From Diplocarpon mali (Eukaryota; Ascomycota; Leotiomycetes; Helotiales; Drepanopezizaceae), in assembly GCA_024741835.1 (NCBI GenBank), contig JAENRP010000096.1, positions 62,001 through 126,000 on the forward strand: a DNA stretch of 64,000 bases, read 5' to 3'. Shown here piece by piece: positions 25,288 to 35,335 of this stretch; the stretch's first letter is position 1, and every line of letters begins with the position of its first letter. The notes below the pieces were generated by a model. The model searched no databases, had not been told where the DNA came from, and worked only from the letters and a program-made list of their open reading frames with translations. The translations under genes were made by a program, and so were the position numbers.

Positions 25288-26733
25288 TCAACAGCGTGTC
25301 GCTTTCAACAGTAACAGACCGACCCACGGTGGCATCCGCCCTCCCGGCCAGCAACAAGGGCAGATTGGCCAGCACAAATCGCCCTATGCGACTCCCTACG
25401 CTCCGATTAATGGGCAGGTCGGAGTTCCCAGTCAGAATGGTAGCATTGGCGTGTCCGCAGAGCAGCAGATTGCCCAAGGTGTGTTGAGTAATGCCTCCAC
25501 GGGCTCTGGCGCCAACACCCCGCAACGTCGACCTCCTCCCCTGGGCACGACAATCCACATGCCCCCTCATGGCACCCCGCGGAACCAACCCATGAGCGTC
25601 AACCATGCGATGAATCCGTCGACAGCCATCCAGCAAATCCAGCAGACTCAACGCCAATCCCAAAATGCGTCGCCTTCGCCCAAAACCCTCGGGGCTCAGC
25701 GCCCTATCATGAACGCTTCCCCCGCCAACTCGAACCTTGGAAAACGACCTCAGGACTCACCAAACGGCAGCGCTTCAGACTTGTCCATGATCGATCCGCA
25801 GCTCGCAATCGATCAGCACCTCACCGAACAAGCCAACGATGCCATGCTCGCTGACCACAGCCCCGAACCCGTTCAGGGTGAAATGCTTTCAGCTCCACCC
25901 GCCGGCAGCTTCCCAACCTTCGATGCCCTCTTCGCCTTCGCACAAGCTCATGCTCTCGCTCACGGCTATGCCTTCGTGATCGGCCGTTCCAAGCGCGACA
26001 ACAGAGGTCTCAAGAAAGTCTTCCTTATTTGCGACCGTGGTGGTACAAACAAGGAGAAAATCCCCGGTGAGCAGCGCCAGCGCAAGACAAAGTCGCGGAA
26101 ATGTGGCTGCGAGTTTGGTGTGTTTGGGTTGGAGCAGAAGTCGGCGTGGTTGCTGAGAGGTCGAATCGATGGCGAGCATCTGTCTCATAACCATCCTCCC
26201 AGTGATAGCCCGACCGAGCATCCTGGTGCGAGGAAGTTGGATCCTAAGGCTGTCGCTGCTGTGAAGGCTCTCGAGGAAAATGGTGCGTGTCTCTCCTCGG
26301 AAACAGATAGCAGTAACTAACAAATCTAGGTGTTTCCGTCAAGGAAACTCTCGAGATACTCCACCGCGAAAACCCTAGCGTCCGCTACCTACCGCGTGAT
26401 ATCTACAATGCCCGAGCAGCCATCAAGCGTGACCCCTCCCGCGTCGAAGCCACGGCCATGGAGCAGCTACCAACCTTTTACAAGAAACCTCCTTTGACAT
26501 TCGAGGAAAAGCTCCGTGCCGAGCTTCGCACCGAAGTCGCCAACGCGCAAGCCGAGACGGAAAAGGTCAAGGAGGCCTGGCGCCGCGAGACCGACGATCT
26601 GAAGGAACAGCTCAAGCAAAAAGACAAGCAAATCCAGAAGTTCGAGATGTTTATCGACATTTGCAACGAGCGCGTTATGGTGCAGCGGGAGCGCTTGACG
26701 GCGGATGGCGTTGAGGGAAGTGCGTCAGGTTAG
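25124..26733 (+). CDS. polyQ protein with FAR1/MULE-type zinc finger
   Basis: Two exons, 25124-26282 and 26330-26733, give 520 residues. The first 250 are low complexity: a 14-Gln run at residues 41-54, then Gln/Asn/Pro/Ser-rich sequence. Residues about 263-360 form a FAR1-like domain of the WRKY-GCM1 superfamily, with candidate zinc ligands C303, C327 or C329, H355 and H357 (the last two as HNH). This fold is shared with Mutator-like (MULE) transposases. After the intron comes a short helical segment (ETLEILHRENPSVRYLPRDIYNARAAIKRD) and a charged coiled coil (about 445-510). No transposase DDE core is present and no inverted repeats are visible at the ends, so this reads as a domesticated transcription-factor-like protein. 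The open frame continues upstream without an ATG, so a short upstream exon cannot be excluded. Target genes are unknown. Confidence 0.8.
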
Positions 26734-27502
26734 TGCATCCTGGACGCACGGTGAGAAGATCAATGTCCGGAACAAATATCGTTTTTCTCGCGTTTCCTTT
26801 TTGCGGCGAAGGACGCGGCGCCTGTTGTTTTTCGTGATTTTCTGTTTAGCGTTCCAGGCGGACGGGGCGTTGGGAAATATTGTAGGTGAAAACGAATGTT
26901 CATGTGGAGTTTACTGTTATTGTGGGCGGCACGGGTTGCGCATGAATGGGTAGGAGGGAAAAGTGGAAATGCATTCTCAGGCGAATAGGCATCTTCAGAA
27001 TCTCGATATCTCGATGAGAGAAGAATGGGGTGGGATGGATGTACAAAGATCTCGACAGGGAGTGACTAAATAAGCTCATGATACGAAACGAAGTGGAGAA
27101 TAGAGGCACAACTCCACCTGAAAAACCACCGCAGCATACACTATGGCAGAGATCTTTGCAGGTGACTTGGGTTTGGCTGCTGCGCGTATATCTGCGCCGC
27201 TTATGAAGGACTCCACTCAGATTCCTGCGGCTCACCACGTTCGCGTTTCAATCAGTTCCCGTTCCCGCATGCGTGCAACCACTATGCTGTTTAGTATACT
27301 TATTTTGGGGGGCCGTGCTCGCGAAGCGAGTCGAAGCGAAAGTCCAAAACAAGGGGACTGGCAAGGAAGCAAGAGCTGGGACAGCAGAGCACATGAGGCT
27401 GGATAGTCAGGATGGTACAGCACCTGCAGCATTTTCAGGCTATTTCACTCTACAGAGCAGAGCAGATAGACGCTCTAAAGATAGACGCTTGAGACTCGAA
27501 TC
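26734..27502. other. Convergent 3' intergenic region
   Basis: Lies between two convergent stop codons. It holds both 3' UTRs; the short open frames are without domain or codon bias. No gene seen. Confidence 0.6.
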
Positions 27503-29895
27503 TCAAATCTCCATGACTTCAGCCTGTTTCTCCGCCAGCGCAACCTTATTCTTCCCCTTCCTAAACACCCTCACGTCTCTCGGATCAAAGCCTCCCTTGC
27601 CCCACGTCGCCCACTCGGGGGTCTCCGGACCCATGTAATCCTCTGGCGTGAAGCGCTCCCCGCTCTCCAGACATGCGAAGAACTTGTCGTAGTCGATACG
27701 TGTGTGCCATTTCCCTGCGACGCGAAACCGCTCGCTGGCGAGCAGGATGCAGCAGCTGTGTGCGTGCTCGGCCGCGATGCCGTAACCCAGGCCACGCTTG
27801 GCGAGCGCGGCGTTGAGCGCGACGACAAAGGCGCAGACTTCCGAGTAGAAGGGAACGTTTTGCATTGTGAGGCCTGCGCCTGCGGAAGAAGAGGTGCCGC
27901 AGTAAGTTACGCCTTTCACTTCAACGAAGCTTGGGAGCCCTTTTTCAACGAGATCGGCGTAACCCTCTGCTTCATCCTCGATGTTGAACCCTTTCACGAG
28001 AGTGAGTCGGAACACCGTCCTCTGCTCAAATCTCCTCTCTCTCAGGATATCGAGGCAGCGTTGAAAACGCTCCCAGAAATCACGGTGGAGAGGTCGATCG
28101 ATCTTGCGCAGGGACTCACGATTCGAAGCGTCGATGGAGACGTAGAGCTGGGTTACTGGGGCAAGGGTGGCGAGTTGATCGGGATGCTGCGCGTTGCAGA
28201 CAAGGAAGGAAGAGATGTGCTCTTTGTGCAGCATTGCGGTGAACTCGTTGATGTGCGGGTAGAAGATCGGCTCGCCCACTAGACTCAATGCGCAATGTCT
28301 AATACGCATTGCCTCTGCGAAGCGCTCAGCACGAACACCTGGCACGCCACGCATCATTTTGATCTTTTGGTAATGCCCTGCTTTCACGCCGTCGAAGATC
28401 AGTTCTGGGGCGTCGACTTTCCACCGCCAAGTTGTGCCAACGGGGTTTGTGCCGTGGCGCCAGCAGAAGACGCATTTGTTGGAGCAGGAGAGGGAAGGTG
28501 TTGTTTCCATGCATTGGTGAGAAGCGATGCCGTAGAAAGAGTATTTGTAGCACGAACCTCGGCCGCGGAGGGCAGATTTGGTCCAGCGGCAGATTTTAAC
28601 TCCGGAGTGGGAACCGACTATTGAGTAACCTTGTTTCGTGAGGGCTGTATAGGTGGGCGAGTTTGGGGGAACCATCTCTTTGATAACAGTAGCTACTTGT
28701 GGTTGCGGCTTCTTACTGTAGGCCGTGAAGTCCAACTCTAATGGTTCTTCGAGGTCGGCTTCAGGTTTGTCGAGTTGGTTATTCATAGAGCTTCCGATAT
28801 CCTCGAGATCGTTCAGAGCGTGCTTTTTCTGAACTATAGTCTTTTTTCGCGCAACCTTTTTCATGTCGAATAGAATTTCGTCCTCCTCATCCACGTCTTC
28901 CGCATCACTCTCGACAGCATCTCCACTTCCAACTACCCCCTCACCTAGAGAGCCAGTCGCCGCAATATGCCCAAGCACATCCTGAACCCCTTCTTTCCAC
29001 TCCTCCAGTCGCTCTGCAGCATCTTTTTTGGAATCTCCCATTCCCAATGGATAAGCTCTTTTCCTCGCAGTCAACTTAGCCATCCACCTATCCACATCTC
29101 TAGCCTGAGAGCAAAAGCCCTCCTCTTCCGTCGGCCAGCCCTCTCGATCTCCAAATCCAAATACAGAATATCCCAGAATTTGCGAAAGCGGCGCAGTATC
29201 TATCCTGAAATCGTTGTGCGTCTCCTGCAAGTGCTCCAAGAAATTGTCGAGTACGGTGTCGATGTTGTACGTGGGCAGTAGAAGTAAATAAAAGTACTGG
29301 GCTCCCGCCTCCGACTTGGGTGGATCGATGAAGTATTCGTCAAAATCTACATATGATAGATCAAGCAATTCTGGCAGTAAAAAAATTGTGGAAGTTGCTT
29401 CTGCGATCTTCTTCGTGCTTTGTGCGAGTCCTTCTGTGAAAGCTTTCGCGGTCTTCTCAGTCATACCTGTCAGAGATGAAAAGAATACCAGCACTTGGAT
29501 CTTTTGCTCCTTTGGTATCACATTCTCCTGCGAAGACTTTCTCTTCTTCAATCCGCCCACAATTCTTCTGGGGGCCTTTTCTGCGGCTGCTTTTCTCTCA
29601 GGTGGGGCTGAGTTTTCTTTCGGAGCTGGCAGATATGGCAAATTTGGTGGAGAATCGGTGATTTTATGTCTAGGAAATCGAAGGTGTAGGGAGATCCGAA
29701 TGATAATGAGAGTTGTTACTGCTGTAAGGATGATGGGAATTCGATGAAGGTGCCATAATGCGACAACGCCTGTCAAGATATCAGCGATTACCCCAATCCT
29801 ACAAATGATGGGTTATGTCTCTCTTGGAGCTTACCATCAATTTCCATAGGCAATAAAGGGAGTGAAGGCCTGAAAGTCCAAGTATCATGAGCCAT
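27503..29895 (-). CDS. TYW1: TYW1, tRNA 4-demethylwyosine synthase
   Basis: Radical-SAM enzyme that converts N1-methylguanosine-37 of tRNA-Phe to 4-demethylwyosine using pyruvate, the second step of wybutosine synthesis. Two exons, 29895-29835 and 29769-27503, give 775 residues. The start was chosen for its GCCATGG context and exact splice join; an upstream in-frame ATG at 29982 is an alternative. A membrane anchor (about residues 22-45) is followed by a flavodoxin domain (VLVFFSSLTGMTEKTAKAF) and an acidic linker. The radical-SAM domain has the cluster motif CSNKCVFCWRH, with C449, C453 and C456 as iron-sulfur ligands. Downstream are LVGEPIFYPHINE and the C-terminal wybutosine domain. It is probably ER-anchored, as in yeast. 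Intron 1 is 65 bp. Confidence 0.95.
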
Positions 29896-30541
29896 GGCTT
29901 GGTGGGGTGGTGCAATTGCGGATTGTGTGATTGAGGTGGGTTGGAGGGGAAATATGTCAAGCGTCTGTGCAGCCAATGACATGCGTGGGATTAACAGGAT
30001 TTGACGCTAGCGGACAAGCCTTTTCCAGGAACACTTCTCCATCCATAATACCCCATTACTACCTATACATCAGTCCTTGATTCTTGCAATCACGTATCCA
30101 GCTATGAACTGCAGCAATCTCATGGAAATCTTCCTATGGGCACATACATAGAACCTGCCATTCTGCGAGGATATCACAGGCACTAACAGGTGCGAGAAAG
30201 CCGAGTGGTTTCCTTCGAGTCTTAGCCTTACAGCGAGCGCTTGCATACAGCGCACCGGCACTTCCTATGTCGTTTGAATCTCATATCATACTTCTGTGTT
30301 CTTTATTTCTTTTCCGGCTTTCAAAAAATTGTCGGGCATGGTGAATCGTTTCATCTCATTATGATGGAGTTTGAACATGACGTTTTTCGGGCAATAGCTA
30401 TGACAATCCCGACTTCGTGCTACTGCGCCGCTGGGCAGCTTACGTGAGGGTATACCTTCAAGTATCCGCTTTCACATCAAGATATACAGATGCTCGACTA
30501 TTGCCGTCGTGATATTCGCCTAGATCATGCCTCTTGACATT
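29896..30541. other. Intergenic, no gene seen
   Basis: TYW1 promoter region and further AT-balanced sequence. No coding signal, repeat or RNA gene recognised. Confidence 0.5.
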
Positions 30542-30967
30542 ATGTCGACCCGATTCATCTACTTGATGTACCACCACACACGCTACTACACAATCCCTCA
30601 AGAGCAAACTCCAGTGCCATCAGAATCATCATTCGCCTTCTCTCCCCACCTCCCGGCGGAGATTCGCCGCAAATTGCGGGAAGTCGTTTGCGAGACACCC
30701 TGAACAACAGAGCTTACCTGCTCACCCGCCGCATCACACATGCCACAAGGTTGCTGGTTCTTGCATAGCAAAGCTCTAGTCCTCTTCGGCGTCTGTGCCC
30801 AGTCTCGATACGTAGCGCTCTCCAAATTCTCCGTGCTCCAACTCTGGCCTGGGCAGGTGGATGTTCCTCCTGCTGGCAAGCTGTACATCAATTGCGCTGT
30901 GGAAACGCTATTTGATATGTGGAGATTTGCAGGAGACGTGGGCATGGAATCTCTCGGAAAAGAATAA
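30542..30967 (+). pseudogene. Decayed 2EXR-domain-like gene
   Basis: One reading frame from the ATG at 30542 carries two blocks that resemble fungal 2EXR proteins: FAFSPHLPAEIRRKLREVV, then SRYVALSKFSVLQLW followed by GKLYINCAVETLFDMW. The frame is broken by an in-frame TGA between the blocks (near 30701) and stops again at 30965. A spliced-out stop would need an intron below 30 bp. Similar charged, helical sequence continues in another frame to about 31157, suggesting a further frameshift. 2EXR proteins are a large lineage-specific fungal family of unknown role. I recognise the family only by its short motifs, so the call is tentative. Confidence 0.4.
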
Positions 30968-31614
30968 GCAGCTCAAGACGCAGCTGAGATATCTCTGTGA
31001 AGGAGGAGATGCGGAGGCAAATCAAGCAGTTGGGCTTGATGCCTGCTTTCTTGCTGACCCGTCAAGTGCCAGAAATTCAACTCCAAAGACGGTTTGTGGA
31101 GAACCGCAGGCTTTGGTGAGTGTTAATTTGCATGGCGATGTTGTCACCATTCCATGATCGCAATTTCAGCCCGAGGAATTGGGCTTTCAGCTCTCTGTTG
31201 AGCAAAGAGAATAAAAGGCTCAGCTCTGACGCAAAACTTTGCAGACTCTCGGTTTTTCTGCAGTTTAGAACGGGCTTTTCTGTTTGCAGGCTTTGGACAA
31301 CATACACCGAATGTCTTCGCCTTGGGTACATCTCAGCAACGCCGCGTCTGCAAATGTCCCACAAACACCCGTAGTTTACACGCGCACCTCGGAAAAGATT
31401 CAAAATATTCCTCCCCTAACCCCCCTCCCTCCCCCCGCTCTCACATCGTCTCCTGCTGGGTGTCTGTCGCATACCTTATTTCTGTATGCCGTTCCGTTGA
31501 GATACTATCTATAGCGAGAGCCACGTGGTAAAGTGGATCTAGCGACAAGTCAGCCCTACCCCTATCTGTGGCACATCTTAGCGTTGTTTACTTTTGCTCT
31601 CTAGGTCCAGCCAC

Positions 31615-31815
31615 CAAACCGAGATCCAAATCGACCGAGACCAGACGCCGAGTAAGAGCGGGTCTGGCGATCGGTACACCCCATATGTTGCACGTCGTGG
31701 CTTTGTCTAACCCCCTCTTCGGGTGCAGTGGCGAGAGCGAGATTGAGATCGGTCGAGATCATGAGCGGGTCTGGCGACCGCCATGCACAACCCGGTTGTT
31801 GCACATCGCAACATT
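31615..31815. repeat. Diverged direct repeat, two copies
   Basis: Two copies about 107-111 bp apart. The shared 15-mer GAGCGGGTCTGGCGA lies at 31656-31670 and 31763-31777. A shared TGTTGCAC lies at 31686 and 31797, and the preceding sequences (GAGATC..ATCG..CGAGA) also align. The copies are too diverged to call a recent duplication. The flanks 30968-31614 and 31816-32584 show no gene. Confidence 0.6.
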
Positions 31816-32584
31816 GCTCCCCTTCAAGCCCTGTTAGTAAGAACGAGCGCCAACCAATCAGGAAAGCGGGCCTAGCGAGGAGCTGTATACCACAGCCGGA
31901 GTGGCAGAGTGTGGAATGTTTCTTGGCAAGGGGAAATGGGGGTATACTTGAAAGGAGAGATGGTGGCGGCGACGCTGAGTCTTTTATAGGATGCAGTTAG
32001 GTAGAAAGGAAAAGGTCATTTTGGCTGTCTAGTTCCTCACAAGATGGAATGCCTTTCTCTGCTGAGAGGTCGGATTTTCCCCCCAACTAGTATCGTCCCA
32101 CGATATATTTAGTCTGACATCACAATCTACCTCTATTTCTCTTGTGAGTAAGGGCTTTCACAAGAAACCCATGGAATTACATAAACGTATCTTATTCAGT
32201 ACTCATTACATTCATCACATCGTAGCCGTAGTCGGACCCATACACAGCAGACAGCAAAGCCGAAGAAACGTCTCGACCCGCTATCAGAGAAATTTGAAGA
32301 TCCTAGCAAAACCACCTTCCACCACACGATCCGCGAGTCGCGTGTACATTAATAACCCAAGTGTCATTGAGCTAGCAAAGAAAATTTGCAGGCTAAAATA
32401 ACCCAGAGGAAGATGAAAACAACAAAGAGGTGTAACTTTCTGTAGTCATCTCCCAAACTTGTGTAGGAGCAGCGAGGAAGAGAAAATAAAAAAGAAGAGA
32501 GAAAAAGGGCAGTAAACGCAAAGAAAATGGAAACAGAGGAGAAGATGTGGTCGAAAAACCCGTCTTGCGCATCATATTCACCGC

Positions 32585-34320
32585 TCATTTTACCACGAGA
32601 ACCCGGCCTCGGCCAGTTCTGCGGTCGGGAATGGCCCCACCCACCTTATGAAGTCCTCCGAGGTTTCGGATGCCAGCCTTCCGTTGCTCGTAGCGTCGAA
32701 TCATCTCATGAACGTCTCCTCCCTCGTCATCCTCCTCGTCAATGTCAAGAGCAGCGTAGGTGGTGTTGAACTTCATCTTGCTGAACTTCTTTTTATTACC
32801 TTGAAACTTCTTGCTGGAATTTTTCTTGCGGTTAGAAGCGACCGTGAAGCCATCATTTTCCTCTGCGAGTGCTTCTGAACTAGTAGGACTGGGATTGAAA
32901 TTCAGCCTGATGGTAGTTGGTAGTTCTTCGGGCTCAAAGTCATCAGTAGTGTTGGAGTCGTCGATTCCTTGGGGATCCACCTCATCGCTTGGAAAGTTCT
33001 CGAGCGCTGGACTTGGTATTTTCTGACCCGTCGCCCAGTCCAAATGCTTCCTTATGGTAAGGATCGCCTCGTAGGCCGCTTTGCCGGCCCATCTTATGAA
33101 TCCTTCTCTACGCGTGTTTGTTTCGTGGATTTCTTGATCAATAATGTTGATATCCTCCTTGACCGCATTAACAAGCTTTGCAATCAGAACCTTCCTAACC
33201 CTAGAGCTCTTTGGTGGGTTGACGTCAATGCCGAGTCGGAAGAAGATTTGGGGGTCCAGACCGCTGAAAGGATCGACTGTTTCAGGAGCGAACTGGGTGG
33301 CAAACTTGCGAGAGCTACTACCCTTGCTCGGGTACTTGGTTGCGGTGTTCATCTTTATAACAGACTTTCTTTGTCGAGGGGTCAGATCTTTGAGAGAAGC
33401 GTTGTAGATCTTGAAGGGAGTACCGGGAATTTGGACAGGAAGAGTGTCGGAACCCATGGCCATACTTTTTTCTTCGTGATCGGGCTCGTTCTTGGTAATG
33501 ACGGCGGCATTCTCCTCAACAGCTATTTTCTTGGTACCTTGATCGTAGTCATAAGTTCCTTGCCAGGCTCCTTTGCTCTCGGTGATACAAAGGTGTATCG
33601 CTTCGCTGACGAAGTCTGTCTCATCAGCCGGGAACAGTTCGATGGGCTTCCGATCCTTTGCATTTCCATTTCCAGCCTTCTTTAACTTCTTTCTCTCGCG
33701 CCTTGTGATCTTCGCTTCATCTATACTTACAGTCTCCGAACCTGTGTCTGTCTGGGAGGTATTGAAAGTAGAGTTGGTGGTTGAGGATTCCCGTCGGGGC
33801 TTCAGGCTGGTAGAGTGTTCAAGTGCCAGAACCGTGGCTGTATCATCCGATGTCGTTATCTCTCGTATAAGCTTGAGGATCTCTCTGTGCCTTGTGTAGT
33901 GCAGTCTGTCCGAAGAATTGCAACTGTCTACATATTAGCGGGCTTGTATCCAGGTGATGTCAACACTAACCCAAAGCACTCATGGGACTTGCCTAAAGGT
34001 GGAGCGATTAGCATTTTATTACTGGCAGAGATCAAGTATGGATTGAGTCAGTAATCTTACCAACAAAATGTAATTGCTGGTGAAATCGGTAGCATGGCTC
34101 AACATGTTTGCCAATGCATGATGTTTTAGCACGAGAATCTGCACACATTAGCAGGATCCAATGGCTTTTTTAGGGCATGCCAGGAATAAGTACTGTGTAG
34201 AGGTGTTGCGCAGACTCCACAATGATGTTCCAGACCCGGCGAATCTTCCCACTTGTAGAGAACCTTATTTTTGTAGAGACGAGTCTCTGGAGCATTGGTA
34301 GCCCAGTTGATGCCTGACAT
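32585..34320 (-). CDS. Zinc-finger protein of unknown function
   Basis: I do not recognise this gene. Four exons (34320-34194, 34138-34061, 33992-33971 and 33923-32585) join in frame to 521 residues. The third exon is only 22 nt. The spliced N-terminus is Cys/His-rich: C34-x2-C37, C50, H54 and C58, then H62 and H66. A clean classical C2H2 finger follows, C74-x2-C77-x6-H84-x3-H88. The two CxxC pairs come together only after splicing, which supports the model. The remainder is polar, with a basic RRERKKLKKAG stretch, a region of mixed helix, a Lys-rich segment (NRKKNSSKKFQGNKKKFSKMKF) and a basic C-terminus. Nucleic-acid binding is plausible but inferred. The long last exon is certain; the first three rest on splice consensus and frame. 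Confidence 0.7.
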
Positions 34321-35335
34321 GTCGTGTGAATGAAGCGAACGAATGGTTTATCAGAGGTACGGTGGTAGGAAAGCAGAAAGTACTGTCTGACTTGGTCGTA
34401 TCAGCAATTATTCAGCATATATAGCTGAAATGTAAGTACGCCTGAGTTGATTCAGTCTTTGCAAGGCTAGAGTTAGCTCCGCAGAGGATCCGAAGCTGTA
34501 ATGCGTCCAAGATCACCTTCGAACGCGATTTGGGCTATTTAAATCTGGTAGAAGGGCAGGATTTACTGCAGGAAGAGTAGAGAAGAACTTACATTTGTAT
34601 GATTCCCCAACGGAAGCTACTGAATAGCCTCAAGAAAAGTAGACTGATATCTACCGTGCTGGAACTGTACAAAGAAGAGTGGTGTTATGCAAAAGAGTGT
34701 GGTTTTGTAAAGTGTCGCGATATTGTAGGAAGGAGATATCGCATTGTGTTGTAACTATCGTGGGGTAAAGTACATATTCTTGTTCAGGCCTAATCTGGCA
34801 ATCTCAGGCGGTGGCACTAGACCCCCCCCCCCCTCTTATCGCGCTAGTGGGCAGAGAAAGATCGTCGATAACTGAGCGTGAATAGCCAATCTTGAGCAAC
34901 TTCAATCGCATCTCAGGACTGGTACTCAATAGTCCAATTCAAAGACTTTGAAGCAGTGGACCAGAAAATTGAGACACTGGTGGTGTAAGACGCCTCCGTT
35001 GGTGCGTCTCACCGATCCAATACTACTGGCATTGGAGCAGCGTCAGGCATATCTACAAACGAACCGCTCAGCCAGGTACCATAGAGGCGATTCATATCTT
35101 CAAAAGAGCCCTAACACTTGGGGGAAATCGACGCAACAGTTTTGTGCTACTCAAGAGAACGACGTTGTACAAAGACATAATCAGCATCTCCAGAGCCTCT
35201 CCACAAAGCCATATCCACCATGTGCGAGCCAAAATGTGGGTGATTCCAAGCATTTGGGCACCCAGTAGTTTTCCATCGCCAACTGCCGAGATCACGTCCG
35301 CAGGTCCAGTGTTGAACTGGCGGTATGCATCGAAT
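34321..35335. other. Intergenic, no gene seen
   Basis: Promoter region of the zinc-finger gene and 3' region of EGT1. Contains a run of 12 C at 34822-34833. No coding region or RNA gene recognised. Confidence 0.55.
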
